In this document: piece after piece, positions 1-8,372 of the stretch
How the letters are laid out: every line of letters starts with the position of its first letter
How positions within the stretch are numbered: the stretch's first letter is position 1
Assembly: GCF_000424145.1 (NCBI RefSeq)
Contig: NZ_KE384137.1
Span: 394,484-458,483 of the forward strand
DNA: 64,000 nucleotides
Direction: 5' to 3'
Source: Butyrivibrio sp. AC2005
GTDB taxonomy: Bacteria; Bacillota; Clostridia; Lachnospirales; Lachnospiraceae
Translations under genes and position numbers: made by a program
The notes under the pieces: model-generated
What the model was told of the DNA's origin: nothing
The model's database searches: none
Seen by the model: the letters and a program-made list of their open reading frames with translations, nothing else

Positions 1-451
1 CTCTGATAAACTTGTCTGTAACAGGGTGATCCACTTCAACAATATATTCCTTCTCATGTCCGTTTCTGGATTTCATCATCGCCTGAATGAGGTCACCATC
101 GTTAGTGAGGATCATCAGTCCCTCAGAATCTTTATCAAGTCTTCCCGCATAGGTAACACGGCCTTCATATTTGAGATCTTCAATAATTGTTCTCTCAGCA
201 TGCTCATCCCTCTCGGTACAAACTACCCCTACCGGCTTATTGTAGGCGAGAACAACCTTCTCCTCTACGGGACTTATTATTTTATCATCAAATAAAACCT
301 CGTCCCACGGTGCAACTTTGGTTCCCGTAAGCGCTGTGGTCCCATTTACCTTGATACGGCCTGCTTCGATAAGCTTATCTGCTTCTCGCCTGGAGCAGAT
401 GCCGCACATGGATATGTATTTGTTTAATCTGATTTCGTCGTTCTGTGGCAC
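1..451 (-). CDS. rluF: RluF/RluB-type rRNA pseudouridine synthase (N-terminal part, cut by window edge)
   Basis: The first 150 residues are visible; the gene continues beyond position 1. An N-terminal S4 RNA-binding domain (RLNKYISMCGICSRREADK) is followed by the catalytic domain with NKPVG and the RLDKDSEGLMILTND motif, whose Asp is the catalytic residue of the RsuA/RluB/RluF family. The later NGHEKEY and DHPVTDKF segments resemble RluF best, but RluB or RluE cannot be excluded from half a protein. It should isomerise one uridine in 23S rRNA. I chose the GTG at 451: it fits the S4 domain start and follows GAGGGG by five bases. That GAGGGG is the conserved edge of a dispersed repeat (457-550), so the repeat seems to provide the ribosome binding site. 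Confidence 0.85.
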   Translation of the reverse strand, partial: MPQNDEIRLNKYISMCGICSRREADKLIEAGRIKVNGTTALTGTKVAPWDEVLFDDKIISPVEEKVVLAYNKPVGVVCTERDEHAERTIIEDLKYEGRVTYAGRLDKDSEGLMILTNDGDLIQAMMKSRNGHEKEYIVEVDHPVTDKFIR

Positions 452-456
452 TGTGT

Positions 457-550
457 CCCCTCATCCGCCCTTCGGGCACCTGTCTTCGCTCCGCTTCGGT
501 CCGCGCTATACCAACGTCCCCCGGACGTTGAGCGCCCCCTAGGGGAAAGC
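457..550 (+). repeat. Dispersed structured repeat, copy R1 (long form)
   Basis: It begins CCCCTCATCCG and ends in a CCCCCTAGGGGAAAGCT-like edge. Stem A is GCCC-TTC-GGGC; stem B is AACGTCC-CCC-GGACGTT. Related copies lie at 19276, 48550, 50095, 55638 and (short form) 63891, all in this polarity. Read on the minus strand it ends GGATGAGGGG just before the GTG start of the pseudouridine synthase gene. Confidence 0.9.
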
Positions 551-570
551 TATAATAATAATTCTTATCT

Positions 571-630
571 AAAAAAAACCTCCAAAACCATATATAAAAC
601 GGAACGTCCTTCCATAGAAGTCGTCCCGTT
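571..630 (-). terminator. Possible terminator after the mecA-like gene
   Basis: On the minus strand AACGGGACG pairs with CGTTCCGTT (one G-U pair) across a 15-base loop at 598-630, followed after a spacer by eight Ts at 571-578. The U-tract is not directly adjacent to the stem, so it is a weak call. Confidence 0.4.
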
Positions 631-674
631 AAGAAATCCTATAAATCCGCAGACAATTGCTATTTATTATAGTT

Positions 675-1523
675 TTATAAGCTGCAAAGTGTTTCTATTG
701 CCTTATCCTTTAGAACAGTATCAAAGTTCTCATCCATATGGCAGATGAGATTATCTTTTGTTGTTACAAACTTACCAAACTCATAGCATATTGAAAATAC
801 TGCCGCAAAGGTCTTTGCATTCTCATCTTTTCTGTCAAATACGATGTAGTAAGCATTATTGGAAGGATTTCTGTAAAGAGTACTTCCCATCTTAATCTCA
901 CCGGGTATCTGTTTGCAAAGTGAAATAACAGTTCTAAGATCCTTTATTTCAAATGCAAAGGTCTTAAAGCCAATCTGTTCAAGCTGTGCTCTTGCAGGAT
1001 TAGAATCAGCCTCACTCTCAATCCTTGTGCGTCTTGCAGCACCCTCTTTTTTCTTAGCTGGAATGCTGTTAGAATCCTCTATAGTATCCTTATCGGAATT
1101 AACCTTCTCAACCATATTCTTAACTGAGTTCGTGAAATCCTTAAGACTCTGAAGGTATTCACTAAGCTTGGGAATTCTGTCCTCCTCGGGAACATCTCCC
1201 AGTTCCTCAAGAAAGTTCTTTGGAAATCTCAGTCCGGCCTTCTCTGTAAGATTCTTAAGCATATCGGCAAAGGCACCATCCGTATTCTCCGATAATGTAA
1301 GAGAAATTGAGTGATCGGGAAGAACCGTTATCTGCATAGGAGTAAATGCTCCCTGCGGCTTATAATCTACCTCTTCCACAGCCTTCTCCATTACATCATG
1401 AAGAAAGTCCATTGCTTCCTTGCTCTTATCAAAAAGATCTTCGAGCTTAAGTCCCTGCTCGTCCATATCATCTTCTGTGATTATGCAATTAATAGTATCC
1501 TTATTAACTCTTGTAAACTTCAT
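675..1523 (-). CDS. mecA: MecA-like adaptor protein
   Basis: The 282-residue protein has the two-part layout of MecA. An N-terminal domain opening MKFTRVNKDTINCIITEDD is followed by a charged, low-complexity linker (about residues 125-175) and a C-terminal domain with the FAFEIKDLRTVISLCKQ and SSLYF-like STLYRNPSNNAYYIVFD segments. MecA adaptors recruit substrates to ClpC for unfolding and degradation, controlling competence or envelope regulators. It is longer than the usual 220-240 residues, mainly through the linker. The ATG follows GGAG at a normal distance. The gene has its own promoter (1588-1615) and so is probably independent of the hyp genes before it. Substrates cannot be read from sequence. 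Confidence 0.8.
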   Translation of the reverse strand: MKFTRVNKDTINCIITEDDMDEQGLKLEDLFDKSKEAMDFLHDVMEKAVEEVDYKPQGAFTPMQITVLPDHSISLTLSENTDGAFADMLKNLTEKAGLRFPKNFLEELGDVPEEDRIPKLSEYLQSLKDFTNSVKNMVEKVNSDKDTIEDSNSIPAKKKEGAARRTRIESEADSNPARAQLEQIGFKTFAFEIKDLRTVISLCKQIPGEIKMGSTLYRNPSNNAYYIVFDRKDENAKTFAAVFSICYEFGKFVTTKDNLICHMDENFDTVLKDKAIETLCSL

Positions 1524-1587
1524 AAAAATAAACTCCGCGTTACATCAAACTTGTAACGTATTTGAATCTGAATACAACATATAGGGC

Positions 1588-1615
1588 ATTATACCACAAA
1601 TATTGATTATTTCAA
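1588..1615 (-). promoter_or_regulatory. SigA-type promoter of the mecA-like gene
   Basis: Minus-strand TTGAAA (1610-1615), 16-bp spacer, then TATAAT (1588-1593) preceded by TGG, an extended -10. It lies 65-92 bases upstream of the start codon. Confidence 0.75.
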
Positions 1616-1641
1616 AAAAGTTATTAATTTTTTCTTAATAA

Positions 1642-2637
1642 TCAGCAAATCCTCGGAAGACCTTCTCCGTAAAGCGGACCAATGAGTCTCTCTCCTCCAA
1701 TTGCGGTATGTAATATTACACCATTATTATCGGCTTTTTTTACTTCACCTATTATAGCTGCGTTATCACCATATTCAGATGTTTTGATAATAGAAAGAGC
1801 CTTATCCGCATCCTTTCCGTTTACCACACATATCATCTTGCCTTCATTTCCCATATAAACAGGATCAAGACCAAGCATCTTACAAAAATCCTTAACTGCA
1901 GCACTTACAGGTAGTTTTTCCTGATACAGATGTATCTCACATTCAGAAGCTCCTGCAAACTCATGGAGAACAGTACCAAGTCCGCCTCTTGTAACATCTC
2001 TCATGGCATGTACATCAATATTCTGCTCTATTAAGCCTGTAACCATCTCTGTTAGCGGTGCATTATCAGACATGATACTGTTTTTAATGTTCATTCTGTC
2101 AGATAAAATTGCTGCATGATGGTCTCCAAGGTTACCTGATACGATCAAAACGTCGCCATCTTTACAGCCTGCAGGTGATAAAGCTACTCCCTCAGGCATA
2201 AAACCAACACCTGAAGTATTTATCATAATTCCTCCAAAATCACCGCGTTTTTCTACAACCTTGGTGTCACCTGTGACAACTGTAACTCCGGCTTCCTTTG
2301 CCGTCTCAGCCATTGATGAGATGATTTTATCAAGATCATCAATATCCATCCCCTCTTCAAGAATGCATCCACAAGTAATGTATTTTGGCTTAGCGCCGCT
2401 CATTAACAGATCATTAACTGTTCCGCAAACAGAAAGACGACCTATATCCCCGCCGGGGAAAAAATAAGGAGTGACAACAAAGCTGTCAGTTGTTACCGCA
2501 AGTCTTTTACATCCCGGAACAACAGCAGAATCCTCCATCCTGTCAAGGTATTCATTCTTAAAATGCTTTGCAAATATATTTTCAATAAGCTCAGATGTAG
2601 AAGCGCCACCGCTTCCATGTGCCATTGTTACTTTCAT
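1642..2637 (-). CDS. hypE: [NiFe] hydrogenase maturation protein HypE
   Basis: HypE dehydrates the S-carbamoyl group that HypF places on its C-terminal cysteine, giving a thiocyanate that donates CN to the active-site iron held by HypC-HypD. The 331-residue protein opens with the AHGSGG motif of the PurM-like ATP-binding fold. It ends in PRIC, with the terminal Cys that carries the carbamoyl/cyano group, so it should be functional. The start lies two bases after the hypD stop, indicating one transcript. It is last in echA-F-hypF-C-D-E; the mecA-like gene after it has its own promoter. Confidence 0.96.
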   Translation of the reverse strand: MKVTMAHGSGGASTSELIENIFAKHFKNEYLDRMEDSAVVPGCKRLAVTTDSFVVTPYFFPGGDIGRLSVCGTVNDLLMSGAKPKYITCGCILEEGMDIDDLDKIISSMAETAKEAGVTVVTGDTKVVEKRGDFGGIMINTSGVGFMPEGVALSPAGCKDGDVLIVSGNLGDHHAAILSDRMNIKNSIMSDNAPLTEMVTGLIEQNIDVHAMRDVTRGGLGTVLHEFAGASECEIHLYQEKLPVSAAVKDFCKMLGLDPVYMGNEGKMICVVNGKDADKALSIIKTSEYGDNAAIIGEVKKADNNGVILHTAIGGERLIGPLYGEGLPRIC

Positions 2638-2639
2638 TA

Positions 2640-3686
2640 TTATCTCTTCTTTCGTCCTGAAACATAGTAGTTATAACAGCTTCCTTCGGTAGAAACCATA
2701 CAGGCGCCATGAGCATTCTCCGGGGAGCATGCTTTTCCAAACAAAGGACATTCATCCGGAGATATTTCTCCCGTAAGCACCCTGGCGCAGCTGCATCCGG
2801 GTGGCATATGGTCCTCATCAAGGCCATAGCTTCCGGCATCATATTCCATATACTCTTTTCTGAGTCTCATACCGGATCCCGGAATCTTTCCCATACCTCT
2901 CCAGGAAGCATCGCATGGCTCAAAAAACTTGCCTACTTCCCTGGCAGCATCTGCATTTCCCTTTTCACTTACAGCACTCTTGTACAGGTTCTTAATACCT
3001 GAGTGTCCCTTCATTTTTACCAGCGCATAAATAGCTGTAAGAAGGCCTGCCCCTTCAAAACCTGCAACAGCAAAAGGAAGCCCGGTTTCCTCTGACAGTT
3101 CTTTGAACAGATTCGAACCTGTTATGACCGATACGTGTCCCGGTGCAATGAATCCATCTATATTATTTGTGTTTTTACACACCCACCTTATGACTTCCGG
3201 CATAGTTTTCAGAGATGTCAAAAGCTTAAGATTATGAACCTTAGCCTCAATTGCATTTTCCAAAACCATAGCATAAACAGGTGTTGTAGTTTCAAAACCA
3301 ATTGCAGCAAAAACATAATTCCTGTCAGGATTATTCTTTGCAAGTTTTATAGCATCCATAGGTGAATACAGCATCTCAACGCTTCCGCCACGTGCTCTTG
3401 CATCAGAAAGGCTCATCTCAGACCCCTTAACCCTGATAAGGTCTCCAAAGGTCAGTACTGTTGTGTTCTCAGTAAGTGAAATTTGTGTCAGTTTGTCTAT
3501 TACAGCTGTTACCGTAACACAGACAGGACACCCCGGGCCTGAAATCAGATGTATTTTGGGTGATAACAAATTCGGTATCCCGTTCTCGGAAATAGCAGCT
3601 GTATGTGTACCGCACACCTCCATAAAACGCAGATCATCACCGTCGTAATTTTTCAGTTGTTCTTTTATAAATTCAAGTTTATCCAT
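2640..3686 (-). CDS. hypD: [NiFe] hydrogenase maturation protein HypD
   Basis: HypD is the iron-sulfur scaffold on which, with HypC, the Fe(CN)2CO unit is built. All family landmarks are present in the 348 residues: the MEVCGTHT segment near residue 22, the GPGCPVCV redox cysteine motif near residue 50, a GFETTTP segment, and the C-terminal cluster-binding cysteines (PPGCSC, DECPLFGKAC, HGAC). It sits between hypC and hypE with 2-8 base gaps. hypA and hypB, for nickel delivery, are not in the window and must be elsewhere or replaced. Confidence 0.97.
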   Translation of the reverse strand: MDKLEFIKEQLKNYDGDDLRFMEVCGTHTAAISENGIPNLLSPKIHLISGPGCPVCVTVTAVIDKLTQISLTENTTVLTFGDLIRVKGSEMSLSDARARGGSVEMLYSPMDAIKLAKNNPDRNYVFAAIGFETTTPVYAMVLENAIEAKVHNLKLLTSLKTMPEVIRWVCKNTNNIDGFIAPGHVSVITGSNLFKELSEETGLPFAVAGFEGAGLLTAIYALVKMKGHSGIKNLYKSAVSEKGNADAAREVGKFFEPCDASWRGMGKIPGSGMRLRKEYMEYDAGSYGLDEDHMPPGCSCARVLTGEISPDECPLFGKACSPENAHGACMVSTEGSCYNYYVSGRKKR

Positions 3687-3694
3687 AAGTATAA

Positions 3695-3907
3695 TTACAG
3701 GTCCTCTATTTCACGAAACAATTCTTCAATCTCATCCGCCTGCGCATCACTCATTGTCTGAATAATGCAGCCAGCGTGTACAAGTACCCTGTCACCTATC
3801 TTAATCTTAACAAGGCCTGCCTCAGCTTCAACGGTATTCCCTGAAAAATCAACCGTTGCCTTGGTTCCGTTTATTTCTGTTACGCGTCCCGGTAATGCTA
3901 CGCACAT
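3695..3907 (-). CDS. hypC: [NiFe] hydrogenase maturation chaperone HypC
   Basis: This 70-residue protein starts MCVALPG, giving the invariant Cys2 that coordinates the iron in the HypC-HypD complex and contacts the large subunit precursor. A small beta-barrel core (VDFSGNT, VHAGCIIQ) ends in a helix rich in Glu. The ATG follows AGGAAACAGATT. It lies between hypF and hypD on the same strand, and its client here should be EchE. Confidence 0.96.
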   Translation of the reverse strand: MCVALPGRVTEINGTKATVDFSGNTVEAEAGLVKIKIGDRVLVHAGCIIQTMSDAQADEIEELFREIEDL

Positions 3908-3948
3908 AATCTGTTTCCTCTCGTTTTTTAAACTACTGTCATATATCC

Positions 3949-6342
3949 TTATGACTTATTCAGTAAGCCGGCCAGATATATCTGTCCTGCGCTTATTCCA
4001 CCATCATTTGTCGGTAAAATGCGGTTATAGTATACCACAAAACCCTCTTCCTTAAGGAATTTATTGCACATATACAATAGAAGTCTGTTTGCAAACACGC
4101 CTCCCGAAAGACAAATATCATTTAATCCGCTCTTTTCCCTTAATGACAAGGCTATGCTTTTAACTGCTTTTGCTATCGCCTTATGAAAAGCATATGCAAG
4201 CTTTCCTGTATCTTCATTCGCTTTTAGTTTAATCAGTTTATCAAGCATGTTTGCAGTATCCATAACATAAGATGAAGTATTATTTTCACCTGTCGCATTC
4301 TCAATATCAAGAAAAATATCCAATTCATCCGCATCATCAGATAAGACATCTTTATCTGTTCGATCTAAATACTCCTCAGCTGCATTCTGCAATTTTATGG
4401 CACATTCTCCCTCATAGGAATTATATGAGCAAATGCCTAAAAGACAGCTCACTGCATCAAATAATCGTCCCATACCCGAATTAGGAAAAGCATTTATATT
4501 GTTATTCAGTGCTGCTTTTATCAGTGACAATTCTGAATCCTGAAGAATTCCTTCAGGTATATTTACATTGCCTTCTAACAGATAGCAGGCAGCAGACAGG
4601 GCCGCATTCTTCATACCCTCATCCTGTCCGACAATTCTCACAGGTTTAAGGTGTCCTGCTCTCTCAAACTCACCACCTCTGCATATCAGGAATTCGCTTC
4701 CCCAGATCTTTCCATCTGTTCCATAGCCTGTTCCGTCAAAAGCAATGCCAATGCACTCATTTATTGAATATTCAGCCATCACAGAACCGATATGAGCATG
4801 ATGATGTTGAATAGCCAAAAGCTCAGTTTTGTTTTTATCAGAGTTATTATAAACATCCTGTGCAAGCTTAGTAGAATGGTATCCCGGATGCATATCCGAT
4901 ATTATTATTTTTTTATCTGCATCAAGATTATCTACTCTGAAAATATCCCTAAAATCGGCATATTCTCTCTTTTGTAATTTAAGTACAGAATATTCCTCCA
5001 TATCTCCAAGAAACTGGCTTGTGATTATTCTATCACCATATCCCAGTGAAAAAGTGTTTTTTAAATCTGCTCCAAAAGCTTCATAAATATTCTTATCTGT
5101 AAGAGCTTTTTCCAGAAAAAGAGGAAGTGGCACATAACCTCGTGACCTTCTGATAAATCTCGCTTCTTCATTTTGGCAATCATCCCTGAAAATCTGAATT
5201 ACCGAATCATCAAGTGGTCTTAAAATCTCTCTCTCATACCATAGTATCCCATCAATCTTATCTGCAAATTTTTCTCTGAAAATATCATCAGCTACAATCA
5301 TTGGATCACCTGAGATATTACCGCTTGTTACAATAATTTCACCGGTCTTTTCAGTCAGCAGCTTATGTAATCCGCTTGATGGTAAAAATGCACCAATCTG
5401 CCTTGATGCACCACAAACATTATCCGCATATTCCTTTTTATTGTCAGACCTATGTATATTGGCATAATGCCTGTCAAGAAGGACAATGGGCCTGACAGAT
5501 GAAGTAAGTAGTTCCTCCTCTTTTGGCGACACATTACAGCATTCCTTAATAGCTGACATATTGGGATACATGATGGCAAAGGGCTTTTTCTCTCTTCCCT
5601 TTATTTCCCTTAGACGTCGTACAGCATCGTAATTACAAGGATCAACGGCAAGCTGATAGCCTCCGATTCCCTTTATTCCTATGATTCCACCACTTTTGAT
5701 GATAAATGCAGCTCTCTCTATACCAGAATCATCTGACTCATCTGTCCTTTTTTCAGGCTCATCAAAAATAATCTGTGGTCCGCAGCTATGACATGATATA
5801 GTCTGCGCATGTCTTCTACGTCCTTTTTTATATTCACTGCTGCATTCAGGACACATTGAATAGACGTCCATGGTGGTCGTCTCTCTGTCATAGGGAAGTT
5901 TCTTTAAAATACTGAATCTTGGTCCACAGGAAGCGCAGCTTATAAGAGGATATTCGTACCTTCTGTCGTTCTCATCCCCCATCTCCTGCATGCAGACTTC
6001 ACAGATACCTATATCAGGTGGAAATACAGTAAGATATGATTTATCGAATTTTTCACTGCTCTCTACAATACGAAAACCGGAACAGTCATTTAGACCTTCC
6101 GGTTCATTTTCTTTAAGATATTCCAAAGATACATTTATAACAATGCTTCCGGAGGGTGAGGAAGTCTTTAGTTTGTCAGCAAATAAACTAATTCTGTCCT
6201 CATCTCCAATAGCTATTATCTCTACAATACCACCAAGATTCTTCACTTCTCCTCTGAGCTCATATTTAGTTGCAAGCTCTGCTACAAATGGTCTGTACCC
6301 TATACCCTGTACAGCACCTGTAACACGGATAAGTGCATACAT
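3949..6342 (-). CDS. hypF: Carbamoyltransferase HypF
   Basis: HypF makes the carbamoyl group that becomes the cyanide ligand: carbamoyl phosphate is converted to carbamoyladenylate and passed to HypE. In order it shows an N-terminal acylphosphatase domain (VTGAVQGIGYRPFV near residue 8), two zinc-finger-like CxxC...CxxC units (CEVC/CASC and CPEC/CHSC, about residues 112-192), a YrdC-like domain (SGNISGDP), and a Kae1-like domain with HHHAHIG and FDGTGYGTDG metal and ATP-binding motifs. At 797 residues it is full length. The ATG lies four bases after the echF stop, so it is joined to the ech transcript. Confidence 0.96.
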   Translation of the reverse strand: MYALIRVTGAVQGIGYRPFVAELATKYELRGEVKNLGGIVEIIAIGDEDRISLFADKLKTSSPSGSIVINVSLEYLKENEPEGLNDCSGFRIVESSEKFDKSYLTVFPPDIGICEVCMQEMGDENDRRYEYPLISCASCGPRFSILKKLPYDRETTTMDVYSMCPECSSEYKKGRRRHAQTISCHSCGPQIIFDEPEKRTDESDDSGIERAAFIIKSGGIIGIKGIGGYQLAVDPCNYDAVRRLREIKGREKKPFAIMYPNMSAIKECCNVSPKEEELLTSSVRPIVLLDRHYANIHRSDNKKEYADNVCGASRQIGAFLPSSGLHKLLTEKTGEIIVTSGNISGDPMIVADDIFREKFADKIDGILWYEREILRPLDDSVIQIFRDDCQNEEARFIRRSRGYVPLPLFLEKALTDKNIYEAFGADLKNTFSLGYGDRIITSQFLGDMEEYSVLKLQKREYADFRDIFRVDNLDADKKIIISDMHPGYHSTKLAQDVYNNSDKNKTELLAIQHHHAHIGSVMAEYSINECIGIAFDGTGYGTDGKIWGSEFLICRGGEFERAGHLKPVRIVGQDEGMKNAALSAACYLLEGNVNIPEGILQDSELSLIKAALNNNINAFPNSGMGRLFDAVSCLLGICSYNSYEGECAIKLQNAAEEYLDRTDKDVLSDDADELDIFLDIENATGENNTSSYVMDTANMLDKLIKLKANEDTGKLAYAFHKAIAKAVKSIALSLREKSGLNDICLSGGVFANRLLLYMCNKFLKEEGFVVYYNRILPTNDGGISAGQIYLAGLLNKS

Positions 6343-6345
6343 TAT

Positions 6346-6891
6346 TTATTCGTCCTTTTTCTCAGCCTCTGCCTTCGCTGCTGCGGCTGCTACCTGCTGT
6401 ACACCAGTAGGTGCTGCATTAGCGGGCTTTGCTGCGGGTGCAGCTCCGGCTACCGGTGCAGCATTTCCTGCTGCAGCTGCCTTTGCTGCCGCTGCGGCTG
6501 CCGCACGCTCTTTTGCTGCCTTCATAAGAGCTTCCTGAGCTGCTATAGCCTTTTCAGACTGCTTAAATGTCTTAGTAACCTTCTCGGAACCGGGTTCTGT
6601 AAAGTGTGTGTCCATTGAAAGACATTTCTTAGGACAGTTATCTACACAGCATCTGCACTGTATGCAGCTCATGGGTCTTATAGACCAGGTCTTAGCTGCC
6701 TTATCTACAGTGATGGCATGTGTAGGACACTTTATTGAGCAAAGTCCGCAAAGTACACAAACGTCCATATCATTTTGTACATGACCGCGTGTGCGCTCGG
6801 GATAATTCTTTGGTTCAAAAGGATACTTACGAGTCGCAGGTTTTGAGAAAAGGTTTTTAATTACTTGTGTATTAAAATTAATGAGACTCAA
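6346..6891 (-). CDS. echF: Ech hydrogenase subunit EchF (2x[4Fe-4S] ferredoxin-like)
   Basis: This electron-transfer subunit takes electrons from reduced ferredoxin and passes them to EchC. Two clusters are encoded by CVLCGLCSIKCP (Cys45, 48, 51, 55) and CIQCRCCVDNCP (Cys76, 79, 82, 86). After residue about 110 the protein becomes an Ala/Pro/Lys-rich tail of some 70 residues that ordinary EchF/NuoI proteins lack. The start is a TTG at 6891 preceded by GGTAGGAAG; no upstream ATG fits. It is followed after four bases by hypF. Confidence 0.92.
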   Translation of the reverse strand: MSLINFNTQVIKNLFSKPATRKYPFEPKNYPERTRGHVQNDMDVCVLCGLCSIKCPTHAITVDKAAKTWSIRPMSCIQCRCCVDNCPKKCLSMDTHFTEPGSEKVTKTFKQSEKAIAAQEALMKAAKERAAAAAAAKAAAAGNAAPVAGAAPAAKPANAAPTGVQQVAAAAAKAEAEKKDE

Positions 6892-6916
6892 ATCTTCCTA
6901 CCTTCTTTCTATAACT

Positions 6917-8002
6917 TTAGCGTTCTGTACAACTGATACAAGGATCAATAGTAAGTACAAGGATCGGTACGTCTGCAAAATCACAGCCTGCAAGGACATC
7001 AACAAGTGCAGGAATATTGGCAAATGTGGGAGTTCTTACTCTCATACGATCAATAAACTTGCTTCCGTTAGCCTTTACATAGTAGAGAGCCTCACCTCTG
7101 GGCTGCTCTATTCTGGCCATATATTCACCATTAGGGAACTGGTTGGGCTTTACAGGAACATCAACAGGACCTGAAGGCATCTTGTCTATACACTGACGCA
7201 TGATATCAATTGATTGATAAATCTCTTTAATACGTACTTCTGTACGTGCGTATGAATCGCAGCCTGTGCTGATAATAGGCTCAAATTCAATATCACCGTA
7301 AGCACAATAGCCTGTTGATCTGATATCCCTTGCAATACCACTTGCACGAAGGAAAGGACCTGCTGTTCCGAGAAGATCTGCCTTCTCAGGAGTAAGAATA
7401 CCAACATCTACAAGACGATTCTTTACTGCCACATCATCGATAAAGGGCTTTGCAACAATATCAAGACCTTCCTTGATACTGTCAAGTCTCTGTCTGAAAT
7501 CCTTAAGCATATCATCAGGAATATCTCTTCTTAATCCGCCGATTTTCATAATTGAAAAGATAACGCGACCACCTGTTGCAATTTCAAACATATCGAGAAC
7601 CTCTTCACGGATTCTCCAGCATTCCATATAAAGTGACTCAAAGCCGAATGCATCAGCAAGAAGTCCAAGCCAAAGCAAATGTGAATGCATTCTTGAAAGC
7701 TCTGAAAGCATAGTTCTTAAATATTTAGCTCTGTCCGGAACCTCAAGATCCATGATATGCTCAACAGCATCACAATATCCAAGGCCATGTCCAAGTGAAC
7801 AGATACCGCATATACGTTCTGCAACATAAACCATTTCATGGAAATCTTTTTTATCTACAAGCTTCTCCAGTCCACGATGAATAAATCCAATGGAAGGAAT
7901 AGCCTGTACAACCTTCTCATCCTCAAGTACCAGATCAAGATGAATGGGCTCCGGCAATACGGGATGCTGAGGTCCAAAAGGAATAACACTTCTAGTTGAC
8001 AT
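6917..8002 (-). CDS. echE: Ech hydrogenase large subunit EchE ([NiFe] site)
   Basis: Catalytic subunit for 2H+ + 2e- to H2, homologous to NuoD of complex I. Both nickel-binding pairs are intact: RICGIC (Cys65, Cys68) and DPCISC (Cys355, Cys358), which marks it as hydrogenase rather than complex I. The open frame extends upstream, but the ATG at 8002 follows AGGAGATTCT at a good distance, giving 361 residues. The protein stops three residues after the last Cys (CTER), about where maturation endopeptidases usually cut, so no C-terminal extension remains to be removed. It is preceded by echD. Confidence 0.96.
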   Translation of the reverse strand: MSTRSVIPFGPQHPVLPEPIHLDLVLEDEKVVQAIPSIGFIHRGLEKLVDKKDFHEMVYVAERICGICSLGHGLGYCDAVEHIMDLEVPDRAKYLRTMLSELSRMHSHLLWLGLLADAFGFESLYMECWRIREEVLDMFEIATGGRVIFSIMKIGGLRRDIPDDMLKDFRQRLDSIKEGLDIVAKPFIDDVAVKNRLVDVGILTPEKADLLGTAGPFLRASGIARDIRSTGYCAYGDIEFEPIISTGCDSYARTEVRIKEIYQSIDIMRQCIDKMPSGPVDVPVKPNQFPNGEYMARIEQPRGEALYYVKANGSKFIDRMRVRTPTFANIPALVDVLAGCDFADVPILVLTIDPCISCTER

Positions 8003-8039
8003 AGAATCTCCTCTTTCTACCAATTATTTTATAAGGAAG

Positions 8040-8372
8040 TTACTTAAATGGTGTTTCTATAGCTGTTCTATAGAATGAACCCTTATAGTCAAGACTTATC
8101 ATCTGAATATCTATTCCAAACAGATCATGCATCTCGTTTTCATAAAGAAAAGCACAGGGAAATACATGGCTTATACTGTTAATAGACTGATCTTCAGCAA
8201 GAATTATCTTAACCTGGCAAACCTCAAGTGCCTTGCCAAAGCTGTAAACAAGTTCATAGCCTTCAGCGGTTCTTGTAGCGCACTGCTGCATAAGATGATA
8301 GCCATCGAACTTAAGCTTCTGTGCTTCGTCGATGATTTCTTCCGCCTTAACAATCTTAAGATCCATATTCAT
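8040..8372 (-). CDS. echD: Ech hydrogenase subunit EchD (NuoC-like)
   Basis: A 110-residue protein matching the 30-kDa/NuoC-like subunit of energy-converting hydrogenases, with the ENEMHDLFGI segment equivalent to the conserved ERE-x-D-x-FGI of NuoC. It contributes to the soluble arm near EchC/EchE and binds no cofactor. Its ATG overlaps the echC stop by one base (TGATG), so translation is probably coupled. Family size is about 110-120 residues, so it is complete. Confidence 0.9.
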   Translation of the reverse strand: MNMDLKIVKAEEIIDEAQKLKFDGYHLMQQCATRTAEGYELVYSFGKALEVCQVKIILAEDQSINSISHVFPCAFLYENEMHDLFGIDIQMISLDYKGSFYRTAIETPFK

